The translations under genes were made by a program, and so were the position numbers. The notes under the pieces were generated by a model, which had not been told where the DNA came from, searched no databases, and saw nothing but the letters and a program-made list of their open reading frames with translations. This document shows positions 32,393 through 40,735 of a stretch of DNA of 61,264 nucleotides, one piece after another. Source of the DNA: an uncultured Treponema sp. (GTDB lineage Bacteria; Spirochaetota; Spirochaetia; Treponematales; Treponemataceae); contig CAMJZA010000013.1 of the NCBI GenBank assembly GCA_946410085.1, forward strand, positions 1 through 61,264, in the 5' to 3' direction. The stretch's first letter is position 1, and every line of letters starts with the position of its first letter.

Positions 32393-33640
32393 TCAGCGAC
32401 GGGCAAAACAGCCTTCCATTGCCCCAATCTGACGGCGGGAAAGGCCGAGCTGTTCCGCAACTGCTTTCCAGCTGCTTACGGCCTCCTGTATAGCCCTCAG
32501 TTCTGTACGGGCATCATCCTTTTTCAGGTCAAAATAGGGTGCGCTTTCCAGCGCAAGTTCAAAATCAAGGGAATTGTCGTTTTCGCTGATGTTCAGGGAA
32601 AGCCCCCGTCCGTCCGGGTTGGGATTCACATCATACAGGGGCGAAAGCCGCAGGGCTTTTGTGTCGGACAAAAAACCGTGGTTACGCAGATGGTCGTCGG
32701 TATTGGTCACTGCGATGGAAAATGCAATCCTTTTCCAGAGCTCCCGTAAATCTTCTTTGGGATTCGAACCGTTCTGCCGTATAGCCTGGGCAAGGTCAAG
32801 GTAGCTTGTGCCGTCGGCGTTATCCCCGTCCGTCCTGCCGAGGAGTGTCATTGCGGAAATAAAATGAACCCGCCGGCCGCTGCACCTGTCGAAGCGCTTC
32901 ACAAGGAATGTGCTCCCGTTTTTTGACAGATGCTCGCATTTTGCTTCGGGCACGTTCAGTCCGCACATGGCTGCCAGCTCGTGGCATACCATTTCCCATG
33001 CGCCGCAGTTGTTACCGTCATATTTTGACGGAAACTTTGCAATCCACAGGGTTCCGCCTGTGTCCTGCACCGTTGCCTTTGGCCTCGCGCCTCCCAGCGA
33101 TGAGCCCGGCGACAGCAGCAGCGAAAGCCATTTTTTTACTTCGGAGTCGGAACCGTCCCCGGCGTCAAAGTGAAAGGCCGCATCCTCCAGTTCCCGGATC
33201 TGTGTCCAGACGGGAACGGTGTATTTTGAGCTGTCTGCAAGAAACTCCCCGTCCTGTTCTGTCTTGAATCGCAGTGCTCCGGTTCGCGCGATATCCTGTA
33301 TGCCCAGAAGAAAATCGCTTTCGGTAAGCTTCTTTTCAGGGCGTCCTTCTTCCCGTGCAAGGATTGCCTCCCGCCTTTTCATCAGAAGCCGGCCCCAGCG
33401 GTCCGGGCAGGAGTCCGTGAAAACGCCGAACAGCTTCTTGTCCTGGGGAACAAACTGCCGGCCGGGGTAAAGCGACAGGTCCGGGTCAAAAAAAGAAAAC
33501 GCACTTCCCGCAAGCCATGCAGGATTGTATTCGAATGAAAAGATTTCCCTGCCCCGCAGCAGGTCTGCGTTGAGTTCTCCAATCAGGCTTGCCTGTGCCA
33601 GCGGCTCCCAGTCTGCGTATACGAGGATTCTTTTTGCCAT
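32393..33640 (-). CDS. hipA: HipA-family serine/threonine kinase toxin
   Basis: A 415-residue HipA. The N-terminal couple domain starts ILVYADWEPLAQASLIGELNADLL. The kinase-like core has SSLGGARPKATV (ATP loop), LWIAKFPSKYD (Lys), the catalytic loop SIAVTNTDDHLRNHGFL, and LSPLYDVNPNPDG (metal-binding D). HipA of E. coli phosphorylates glutamyl-tRNA synthetase and causes persistence. All catalytic segments are intact. The antitoxin gene overlaps the start by one base. The first 55 bases around its start are duplicated at 34068. Confidence 0.92.
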   Translation of the reverse strand: MAKRILVYADWEPLAQASLIGELNADLLRGREIFSFEYNPAWLAGSAFSFFDPDLSLYPGRQFVPQDKKLFGVFTDSCPDRWGRLLMKRREAILAREEGRPEKKLTESDFLLGIQDIARTGALRFKTEQDGEFLADSSKYTVPVWTQIRELEDAAFHFDAGDGSDSEVKKWLSLLLSPGSSLGGARPKATVQDTGGTLWIAKFPSKYDGNNCGAWEMVCHELAAMCGLNVPEAKCEHLSKNGSTFLVKRFDRCSGRRVHFISAMTLLGRTDGDNADGTSYLDLAQAIRQNGSNPKEDLRELWKRIAFSIAVTNTDDHLRNHGFLSDTKALRLSPLYDVNPNPDGRGLSLNISENDNSLDFELALESAPYFDLKKDDARTELRAIQEAVSSWKAVAEQLGLSRRQIGAMEGCFARR

Positions 33641-33960
33641 CAGACCCCACCTGTTTTGGGGGCGCGCTTCCGGACGGGGAGATTGAGGTCCTGAAGCTTT
33701 CGTCCGAGCTCGTCGTCCCTGGCAAGCAGGAGGATGTCCTTTTCGAGTTTCAGTGCGTTAAGCACGGAAAGGTACGTGCCCATCGCCACGGAGGGCGAGC
33801 CTTTTTCGACGGCCCAGAGCGTCGCCCGGCTTATGCCTGCCCGCTGTGCCACCAGTTCTGCCGACAGCTTGCGCCTGAGGCGGGCGAGCTTTATGTTCTC
33901 ACCCGTTTCGGAAAGGAGGGACTGGAGGACTGGCAGGAGGACAACGGCGTTCTTTCCCAT
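33640..33960 (-). CDS. hipB: HipB-type XRE antitoxin
   Basis: A 106-residue protein with an XRE helix-turn-helix (NIKLARLRRKLSAELVAQRAGISRATLWAVEKGSPSVAMGTYLSVLNAL) and a basic C-terminal tail. Together with HipA it should repress the operon by binding the operator at 33964-33979. ATG 33960 is chosen because it gives a promoter spacing of 10 bases from the -10; upstream in-frame ATGs fall in the promoter. The stop overlaps the hipA ATG (TGATG). Confidence 0.88.
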   Translation of the reverse strand: MGKNAVVLLPVLQSLLSETGENIKLARLRRKLSAELVAQRAGISRATLWAVEKGSPSVAMGTYLSVLNALKLEKDILLLARDDELGRKLQDLNLPVRKRAPKTGGV

Positions 33961-33963
33961 AAT

Positions 33964-33999
33964 GTTTATAATACTAAACAATGCAGGGCGGTTTGTCAA
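33964..33999 (-). promoter_or_regulatory. hipBA promoter and operator
   Basis: On the minus strand: consensus -35 TTGACA (33999-33994), 17-base spacer, -10 TAGTAT (33976-33971), 10 bases to the ATG. An inverted repeat GTTTA-6-TAAAC (33964-33979) covers the -10 and the start of transcription, as expected of a HipB operator. Confidence 0.65.
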
Positions 34000-34067
34000 G
34001 AAATATGAACGTTACGAATGGGCGGTCGCCGGTCGTGTGGCCGGTGCAGCTCCCGCCGGTTAATGCA

Positions 34068-34122
34068 AGCGGCTCCCAGTCTGCGTATACGAGGATTCTT
34101 TTTGCCATCAGACCCCGCCTGT
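34068..34122 (-). repeat. Detached 55-base copy of the hipB/hipA junction
   Basis: Matches 33600-33654 at 54 of 55 bases. The copy includes the hipA start codon and the hipB stop. Weaker similarity continues to 34155. hipB and its promoter therefore lie between direct repeats. Confidence 0.85.
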
Positions 34123-34151
34123 CAGTGCCAGCGGCTCCTGGGGGCGTGCGT

Positions 34152-35432
34152 TCAGGCGTGGCCTTCGAGCTTTCTGAAGATCAGCGAGCTGTTGATGCCG
34201 CCGAAGGCGAAGTTGTTGGACATGACGTAGGCGGCGTCGATGGCCCGGCCTTCCCCCTGAATATAGTCCAGGGGCGCGCAGAGGGGGTCAACGTTCTGCA
34301 GGTTCAATGTAGGGTGGAACCAGCCTTCATTCATCATCAGGATGGAAAGCCATGCTTCAATGCTGCCGCAGGCGCCGAGCGTGTGGCCGATGTAGCTCTT
34401 GGTGGAACTGACGGGGACGGCCCGCTGAAAGACCTGCCGGGTTGCGGCACTTTCGGCAATGTCGCCCGTCGCCGTGGAGGTGCCGTGCGCATTGACGTAG
34501 GCAATGTCGTCCGCGCTGATGCCCGCATCGTCGAGCGCGAGCTGCATGCAGGCCGCCATCGTCTCGGGCGTGGGCTTGGTGATGTGGGTGCCGTCCGCAT
34601 TCGTCCCGAAGCCCGCGACTTCCGCATAGATGGGGGCGCCGCGCCTGACCGCATGTTCCATGTCTTCAAGGATGAGGGTTCCGGCCCCCTCCCCGATGAC
34701 CAGCCCGTCCCGGTCGCGGTCAAAGGGCTTGGGTTCCAGTTCCGGCGTGTCGTTCTGCCGGGCGGTGGCCCCGAGGGTGTCAAAGACCGCGGCGTCCGGC
34801 GGGGACAGTTCTTCCGCACCGCCTGCAATCATGATGTCCTGCTTGCCGGATGCGATTGCCTCGTAGGCAAAGCCGATGGCCTGGCTGCTTGAGGTGCAGG
34901 CGGAGTTTGCCGTAATCATCCGGCCCCGGATGGCGTAGACGACGCTCAGGTTGCACAGGCAGGTCTGCGGCATGCACTTGATGTAGGTCTGGGAGTTGAT
35001 GCGGGAGGTGTTGCTGTCGACGATCATCGCATACATGTCCACGATGGAATCCATGCTGCCCATGCAGGAGCCGTAGGCTATGCCCGTCCTGCCGTTGTGC
35101 AGTTCGTCGAGGACCTCTCTGTTTTCTTTCTTGAGCCGTGCGTCGGCCAGTGCCTTCTCGGTGGCGACGAAGGACAGGAGGGCGGTGCGGCCCATGCCCC
35201 GGACGATCTTGCGGGGGTAGACCGGCAGTTCCTTTTCGTAGGGGCAGGCGAGCCGGGTCGTCATTTTTGCGAACTTGTCCCAGTCCTGCACGTACTTGAT
35301 GCAGTTCTTGAGTGATTTGAGCCGGGAGAGGGCTTCTTCCCGGCTGTCGCCGAGGGCGCTCAGCATGCCGCCGCCCGTGACGACGACCCGCCTTCCTCCA
35401 TCGTGCCGCGTATACTCCTGTTGGCTCATCAT
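34152..35432 (-). CDS. apeR: Beta-ketoacyl-ACP synthase, ApeR-like
   Basis: A 426-residue KAS I/II-fold ketosynthase with the full triad: Cys in TANSACTSSSQAIG (about 178), His in VNAHGTSTATGD (about 314) and His in KSYIGHTLGACGS (about 347). It catalyses decarboxylative condensation of malonyl-ACP with an acyl-ACP. The N-terminus (VVVTGGGMLSALGDS, then KMTTRLACPYEKELPVYPRKIVRGMGRTALL) resembles the ApeR-type synthase at the end of aryl polyene operons. It is the last gene of the 13-gene operon. In known clusters a ketoreductase (ApeQ) precedes this gene; here a 183-base gap does. Confidence 0.88.
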   Translation of the reverse strand: MMSQQEYTRHDGGRRVVVTGGGMLSALGDSREEALSRLKSLKNCIKYVQDWDKFAKMTTRLACPYEKELPVYPRKIVRGMGRTALLSFVATEKALADARLKKENREVLDELHNGRTGIAYGSCMGSMDSIVDMYAMIVDSNTSRINSQTYIKCMPQTCLCNLSVVYAIRGRMITANSACTSSSQAIGFAYEAIASGKQDIMIAGGAEELSPPDAAVFDTLGATARQNDTPELEPKPFDRDRDGLVIGEGAGTLILEDMEHAVRRGAPIYAEVAGFGTNADGTHITKPTPETMAACMQLALDDAGISADDIAYVNAHGTSTATGDIAESAATRQVFQRAVPVSSTKSYIGHTLGACGSIEAWLSILMMNEGWFHPTLNLQNVDPLCAPLDYIQGEGRAIDAAYVMSNNFAFGGINSSLIFRKLEGHA

Positions 35433-35615
35433 CTTCCTCCACGTTTCAAGGGTTTTGTCCGCCTTTCCGGCGGCTGTGCTGCGTGCCTGCCCTGCGTCTT
35501 GCCGGACCTCCCCCGGAAACGGGCGTTTTGGGGGTGCCTTATAGTCTGCCTTCTTTTTCCATTCCTGTCTATACCCTTGCTTTTTTCCCGGAGGAACCCG
35601 TGTTCCGGGGCGGGG
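35433..35615. other. 183-base gap at the expected ketoreductase position
   Basis: This is the only large gap in an operon where most genes overlap. No reading frame resembling FabG is left. A GC-rich hairpin (CCCGGA..TCCGGG, about 35590-35611) is present without a T-run. Confidence 0.5.
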
Positions 35616-36200
35616 TCAGTGCTTGAAGAATGCGTGCATGTCGGGGATGCTCATGACGGTCATGGTGGCCGTTGCGAGGGGGCCCTTGGCGTTGCCGCTC
35701 CCGTTGGCCTTGCCGTTCCAGCTGGCGTTGTTGGTGCCGCTGGCGTTGCCGATCCTGTCGGCGTCGCCGATTCCGCTGGAACCCGGGGGTGCCTCCCGCA
35801 GTGAAAGCTCGCAGTCAAAACGGGACAGGCTGTCTGCCCGGTAGTCCTCGTGAACCGTCGTCTGAACAATGCTGCCGAGGGGCAGGACTGCCTGCGCCGC
35901 GTTGAAGCCCGAGACGCTCAGGATGACGCCGGGCGGCGGCGGGGGCAGTTCAAGGCGTATGTGCCGGATGCTCGTGAGGGCGGCGATGCTCTGCGCCATG
36001 AACTCAAAGCCCGCCCAGACAGGGACGCCTTCCAGCTCTTCGTCATAGAAGATGCAGCTGCGCGTGATGTCGGATTCCGTCGTGATGCTATTCTGCCCGA
36101 TGTCGTGAGCAATGACCCGGCTGAGCAGGAAGAGCTTTCCTCGGTGGGGGAGGAGGGGCAGGAGGTCCTCCCCGCTGATGAGCTGCGGTACTTCACGCAT
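35616..36200 (-). CDS. apeP: 3-hydroxyacyl-ACP dehydratase, ApeP-like
   Basis: A 194-residue hotdog-fold dehydratase: QLISGEDLLPLLPHRGKLFLLSRV at the N-terminus, PVWAGFEFMAQSIAALTSI as the central helix with the active-site Glu/Gln, and LSVSGFNAAQAVLPLGSIVQ. This is the architecture of the ApeP-type dehydratase that follows the ApeO ketosynthase in aryl polyene clusters. Residues about 145-180 are a low-complexity Gly/Asn/Ser insert not usual in the family, encoded by short repeats. The start overlaps the upstream ketosynthase by 8 bases. Confidence 0.85.
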   Translation of the reverse strand: MREVPQLISGEDLLPLLPHRGKLFLLSRVIAHDIGQNSITTESDITRSCIFYDEELEGVPVWAGFEFMAQSIAALTSIRHIRLELPPPPPGVILSVSGFNAAQAVLPLGSIVQTTVHEDYRADSLSRFDCELSLREAPPGSSGIGDADRIGNASGTNNASWNGKANGSGNAKGPLATATMTVMSIPDMHAFFKH

Positions 36201-37548
36201 GGCCGGTCTCCAGCTGCAGGATGAGGGAAACGTTCGCTCCGCCGAAGCCGAAGGAGTTGCTCATGCAGTAGCGCAGTCCGCCGCTGCGGGGGCTGAGCCG
36301 GTTGTTTTCCTTCCCGATGATGTTGAGCAGGGGCAGCTCGTCGTCGTACTCGCCGTCCCAGGCTTGGGCGGGCAGGAGTATGTCTGGAACTCCGGTACTG
36401 CCCCCCGCGCCGTCTGCTGTTTCTGCACTACCGGCTGCCGGAACCCCGGCGCCGCCCGCGGCGATAACGGTAGTGTTGCGCACGAGGGTCTCGTAGCAGA
36501 CGGCAAGCGACAGGGCCCCTGCCGCACCCAGCGTGTGCCCCGTGACGGATTTCGTTGCGCTGCAGGGCACTGCCCCGCCGGTGACGGCGGCGACGGCCCG
36601 CGCTTCCATCGCATCGTTGAGTTTTGTTCCCGTCCCGTGCAGGTTGATGTAGCCGAGCTCCTGCGGTCCGATGCCCGCAGAGCGCAGGGCCTGCCGCATC
36701 GCCGACGCCGCTCCAGTGCCGCTCGGGTCGGGGGAGGTTATATGGTAGGCGTCGGCGCTCTCGCCGTAGCCGGCGAGCGTCACGGCGGGCCTGCCCGTCA
36801 CGAAATTGTCTTTTGCAAGGAGGAAGAAGACGGCCGCCTCGCCGAGCGTAATGCCCGAGCGGTTCCTGCTGAAGGGGTTCGTCGCAACGGGGGAAATGCA
36901 TTCCATAGAAGCAAAGCCGAGCAGGACAAGGTCAGAGGCAAGCTCCGCCCCGCCGACGATGACTGTGTCTGCGATGCCGCCCCGGATCAGCTGGGCCGCC
37001 TTGACGACGGCGGCAGCGGACGAGGAGCAGGCGGACGCACAGCTGACTGCCGGTCCTCGCAGGCCGTAGTGTTCCCGCACGGCGGCCGAAACGGCCTGCG
37101 CCCCCTGCCGGGCGAGCGTGTAGCCTGCGGGAAAGGCCCCTTCCTGAAAGAATTGCCGGTGCCCGCTCAGGGATGTTTCGCTGGCGTTGTCGCAGCTGCC
37201 GACGAGGACGGCAATCCGGTCCGGCCCGTAGCGGTCCAGAGCGGCCGCCAGCGTCCCGTCAAGGTCTGCGAGGGCGGTCTGTTCCATGCGGACGAGTTTT
37301 GTCGCGGGGTCGAATGCGCGGGGCGTCTTGGCTTGGGCGAAGCCCGGGGCATCGCCCGAGGTGACTGGCGGAAGGTCCGTTTCGGCAACGGGGGCGGCAG
37401 GGAAGCTCCGGCTGCCCTCCGCCGTGCGGCAGTCCCGGATGGCGGAGTTGTCTGCCTGCGTGACCGCCTGCCAGAGGGCGTCACGGCCCCTGCCGCAGGC
37501 GCAGATGAGGGCGGGTTCCGAAAGGTAGAGCGGTACGGCCTGCTTCAT
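36193..37548 (-). CDS. apeO: Beta-ketoacyl-ACP synthase, ApeO-like
   Basis: A 451-residue ketosynthase. Active-site Cys is in SCASACSSSAAAVVKAAQL (about 170), His in YINLHGTGTKLNDAMEA and His in KSVTGHTLGAAGALSL, so it is catalytically complete and not a chain-length factor. The short N-terminus YLSEPALICACGRGRDALW is typical of ApeO-type synthases, which elongate the polyene chain. Because both synthases here have Cys, no CLF (ApeC-like) partner is encoded in the window. It overlaps the DUF3261 gene by four bases. Confidence 0.86.
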   Translation of the reverse strand: MKQAVPLYLSEPALICACGRGRDALWQAVTQADNSAIRDCRTAEGSRSFPAAPVAETDLPPVTSGDAPGFAQAKTPRAFDPATKLVRMEQTALADLDGTLAAALDRYGPDRIAVLVGSCDNASETSLSGHRQFFQEGAFPAGYTLARQGAQAVSAAVREHYGLRGPAVSCASACSSSAAAVVKAAQLIRGGIADTVIVGGAELASDLVLLGFASMECISPVATNPFSRNRSGITLGEAAVFFLLAKDNFVTGRPAVTLAGYGESADAYHITSPDPSGTGAASAMRQALRSAGIGPQELGYINLHGTGTKLNDAMEARAVAAVTGGAVPCSATKSVTGHTLGAAGALSLAVCYETLVRNTTVIAAGGAGVPAAGSAETADGAGGSTGVPDILLPAQAWDGEYDDELPLLNIIGKENNRLSPRSGGLRYCMSNSFGFGGANVSLILQLETGHA

Positions 37549-38252
37549 TCTGCTGCTTCCTCCGCGGTGACCGCTTCTGCCGGTTCCGTCAGTTCTGCCA
37601 GCTCGTAGCGGTAGGAGCGCAGGCGGTTCTGCACGCTGAGCCGCGTCCCCGCCGCGGTGTTTTCTTCCGTAATGATTTCTTCGATAAGCTTCCTGCCGTC
37701 ATAGATGCGGCGGTAATCCCTGCCGCCTTCCCGGCTGCGCTCAAAGCGGAGGCCGTTCGCGGCATAGTGGTCGCGCAGGGCGTCGGCGTCATAGTAGGCG
37801 TTCTGGAAATCCAGCAGCATGTATTCCTCCCGGATGCTGTCGGGCAGATAGGCGGACTGAAAGTTAGTTCTATCCTTTGTATAGCTGAGTGTCGCGACCG
37901 TGATGCCCATCTCGTTCAGCAATGTCATGCTGATGCCGTCTGCGTCGGCACGGGTGTAGGCCTGCAAGGCGAAGTGCTGCGTGCCGTAGCTGCCCGTAAG
38001 GAGCTGGAGTGTGTCAAGGCTGCCTGCCATGCATTCGGGGGGCAGGAGGCTGACCGTCTTTGTGTCCGTGACGTAGACGGCGCCGGCCGCCGGGTTCCCG
38101 CTTCGGGGAGTGTCCGGGCCGCCCTGCCGCATGCTGCCCCGGGAACTGCCGTTCCTGCCGGGCGAACCGGCGCAGGAGGCGCAGAGGAGGAGGGCGGTAC
38201 ACAGGAGGATGCCGGAGCGGGGAGCGGCGCGGAACGAAGCCTTTCGGGACAT
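37545..38252 (-). CDS. DUF3261-family lipoprotein of the aryl polyene operon
   Basis: A 235-residue lipoprotein with lipobox LLCASC (Cys about 27). The mature region has the DUF3261 pattern: SLLPPECMAGSLDTLQLLTGSYGTQHFALQAYTRADADGISMTLLNEMGITVATLSY, then LPDSIREEYMLLDFQNAYY. DUF3261 proteins are constant but uncharacterised members of aryl polyene clusters, proposed to help move the lipid to the outer membrane. The residues between the lipobox and the domain (30-60) are low complexity. The start is 23 bases after the MMPL gene stop. Confidence 0.8.
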   Translation of the reverse strand: MSRKASFRAAPRSGILLCTALLLCASCAGSPGRNGSSRGSMRQGGPDTPRSGNPAAGAVYVTDTKTVSLLPPECMAGSLDTLQLLTGSYGTQHFALQAYTRADADGISMTLLNEMGITVATLSYTKDRTNFQSAYLPDSIREEYMLLDFQNAYYDADALRDHYAANGLRFERSREGGRDYRRIYDGRKLIEEIITEENTAAGTRLSVQNRLRSYRYELAELTEPAEAVTAEEAAE

Positions 38253-38275
38253 AGGAAGATTGTAATGTTCCCGCC

Positions 38276-40735
38276 TTACTTTGTCAATTTTCGTGCGGAG
38301 AAGGTGCAGGCGAAGGCGGCGAGAAGTCCCGAGGATATGGCCAGCCCTATGATGTGGACGGGGACGAAGCTGCTGAACGCAAGCGCCCCGAAGGAAAGTT
38401 CCGTCGTAATGAAGGAAAGGGCGACGGCGGCTGCCTCGGTCCGGTCCCTCCCGTCCCCGCCGCAGTCCTGTTCCTGCATGTAGATGATGTAGTCCAGGCC
38501 CAGGCCGAAGACGAGCAGCATGCCCGCCGTACAGAAGAAGTCGATGCGCTGCCCGCAGGCGGCGAATACGGCGAGGATCAGCAGGATGCTGACGAGGGGG
38601 ACGGCGGCGATGCGGGCCGTCTGCCGCCAGCTGTAGCTGCTCTTGAGGACCAGCAGGACCAGCAGGAAGGCGATGGCAAAGAGGGCGAGGATGCGGCGGG
38701 TCAGCCAGTCCAGCGATTCGTTCACGCTGTGCACCTTGTTCTGGAAGAAGACCCCCTCCTGTCCCGCTGCGATTGCCCGGCAGGCGTCCTCGTCGCAGGC
38801 GCCTGTGGGCATGATGATGGAATAGAATCTGCCTGCTTCCTCTCCGATCCAGAGCATGCCGATGAGCTGCCGCAGGCTTTCGGGCAGGGAGGCGGCGTCT
38901 TCCGGGCTCAGCCAGCGCTCCCCGCCGGACGCCGTTCCCGCTGCTTCGGGAGACTCGGAAGATGCGGAATGGGCGCTTGTTCCGGGGGCTTCTTCATCCA
39001 GTCCGAGCAGGGCTGCCTGTTCGGGAACGCTGCGGTACAGGCGGTCGGCTGCCCGGCGCGAAAGTTCCTGGCTGTGCCGGGAGGGGATGAAGCGGGAGCA
39101 GGCGATGAAGCGGTCGATGGAACGGGCTTTGAGAAGGGCACAGACGGCTTCCTCCTTCTGCAGAACCGCTTCCGCGCTTGAACCGCGGATGACGAAATAG
39201 CTGCCCGTGCCGGAACTGAGGATCCGGGCAGAAAGGATACTGTCATCCTTGAGCCGTCCCTGCATCGTGTACAGGCTTGCGACGCTGTTCTGCACCCGGC
39301 AGTTCCCGTGAAAGGCGGCGAGGAGGCAGAGGGAGATGATGACGATGCCGGGGGCGGCGTATCGTCCGGCCGCTGCGAGTCTTCCGGCAGCCGGGAAGCC
39401 CCGGCCTTTCCCGCGCGGGTCCAGTTCGACCGTTTTGACCGGGCGTTTTGCGGCGGGCAGGACGGGGAAGAGGCAGCTGCTCGTCAGGAAGGCGCTCGTG
39501 ATGCCCGCGAGCGAGAATACCGCAATCTGCCTGAGCAGGGAAAAGGGCATGACGAGGAGGACCGTGTAGCAGATCACCGTGGAAAGGTAGGAAAAGAGGA
39601 GGCCGCGCAAACCCGGCCTCTGGTCCTGCCGCCAGTGCATGAAGAAGTGCAGGCTGTAGTCGATGCCGCAGCCGATCAGCGAGGTGCCGAACACGAGGGC
39701 GAGCAGCTGGATGCTGCCGAACAGGACTTGGGTGGCGGCAAAGGCCGTTCCGAGGGACAGGGCGATGGAAAGGACGGACATGACGATGGGGAAGGGCGTC
39801 CTGAAGACGGCGAGCAGGATGCCGAGCGTGAGCAGGAGGCTTACGGTCGAGATGATGCTGATTTCGCGCGAGGCCGACAGGGAGCTTTCGTAGCTGTGGA
39901 AGGGGGTTCCCGAACAGATGAAGCTGTGGCCGTCCGCCGGAATGGTGCCTGCAGCGGTGCCGTTTGAGCTGCCGCCTGTTCCGCCGTTTTCACCGGCCGC
40001 TTCCGCTTCCGCTTCCGCTTCCAGCGCGCGGCAGCAGTCGTAGATGTACTGCACGCCCGCCTTTCTGCTGCCCATCCGTGCCCCTTCCCGGCTCAGGACG
40101 CCCCGGATCAGGACGTAATACGCGCCCTCGAATTCCGTCGCAAGCACTCCGTCCCGGGGCGAGAGGGCGGTTCCCGCATCCTGCAGGGCGGTAAGGTAGT
40201 TCTGCAGGGCGGTGTCCGTGAGCAGGTAGGGGTCGCTGTCCAGATAGCGGAAGGACGAGGGGGAAAAGCCGCCGTAGACCGCTGCGAGCGCGCGGTCGGC
40301 GAAGGCGCGGGCTTCTTCGTCCGACTGGAGGATCTGGCCTGCGGCATCGGCGGGAATGAGGGCCGCCTGCCACTCGTGCACAAAGTCCGCGAGTTCCGTC
40401 AGACTGGAATCGTCTGCAAAGAGGCTCAGCGAGTCAAAGAAGCGTTTTTCCCGGGAAAGGCGGTCATAGAGCCGGACGGCCAGCTGCCGGGCGTCTGCAA
40501 AGTCGGCGCTGCGGGCCAGGATGAACACGTTCCTGCTGCTGGTCTGGCTGAGGCTTTCGTCCACGCGGGCGGGAATGCCCGAGCCGGCGGAGGGCATGAG
40601 GTGCATCAGGTCTGCGTCGGCACGGATGCCCCGGCCCGCCGCGAGCGAGATGAGGAAGGCGAGGAGGATGAGCGCGTGAAAGACGGCCCAGAGCCGGAGG
40701 GGAAGGCTAGTCGGCAGTGAAATAGGCTTTTTCAT
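38276..40735 (-). CDS. apeM: MMPL/RND-type exporter, ApeM-like
   Basis: An 819-residue transporter with the MMPL layout: one N-terminal helix (LWAVFHALILLAFLISLAAG), a large periplasmic loop (30-290), five helices (ISIISTVSLLLTLGILLAVF; TAFAATQVLFGSIQLLALVFGTSLIGCGIDYSLHF; TVICYTVLLVMPFSLL), then a second half repeating the pattern and ending GALAFSSFVPVHIIGLAISSGLLAAFACTF. The GCGIDYSLH and GLGLDYIIYM motifs hold the proton-relay Asp in both halves. It would export the aryl polyene lipid. An unusual acidic/Ala-Glu repeat (EAEAEAEA, about 238-246) lies in the first loop. It overlaps the LolA-like gene by 29 bases. Confidence 0.9.
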   Translation of the reverse strand: MKKPISLPTSLPLRLWAVFHALILLAFLISLAAGRGIRADADLMHLMPSAGSGIPARVDESLSQTSSRNVFILARSADFADARQLAVRLYDRLSREKRFFDSLSLFADDSSLTELADFVHEWQAALIPADAAGQILQSDEEARAFADRALAAVYGGFSPSSFRYLDSDPYLLTDTALQNYLTALQDAGTALSPRDGVLATEFEGAYYVLIRGVLSREGARMGSRKAGVQYIYDCCRALEAEAEAEAAGENGGTGGSSNGTAAGTIPADGHSFICSGTPFHSYESSLSASREISIISTVSLLLTLGILLAVFRTPFPIVMSVLSIALSLGTAFAATQVLFGSIQLLALVFGTSLIGCGIDYSLHFFMHWRQDQRPGLRGLLFSYLSTVICYTVLLVMPFSLLRQIAVFSLAGITSAFLTSSCLFPVLPAAKRPVKTVELDPRGKGRGFPAAGRLAAAGRYAAPGIVIISLCLLAAFHGNCRVQNSVASLYTMQGRLKDDSILSARILSSGTGSYFVIRGSSAEAVLQKEEAVCALLKARSIDRFIACSRFIPSRHSQELSRRAADRLYRSVPEQAALLGLDEEAPGTSAHSASSESPEAAGTASGGERWLSPEDAASLPESLRQLIGMLWIGEEAGRFYSIIMPTGACDEDACRAIAAGQEGVFFQNKVHSVNESLDWLTRRILALFAIAFLLVLLVLKSSYSWRQTARIAAVPLVSILLILAVFAACGQRIDFFCTAGMLLVFGLGLDYIIYMQEQDCGGDGRDRTEAAAVALSFITTELSFGALAFSSFVPVHIIGLAISSGLLAAFACTFSARKLTK

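Noticed and set aside
32750-32780. tRNA-like GATTCGAACC motif
   Set aside because: It lies inside the hipA coding sequence and no cloverleaf can be formed around it.
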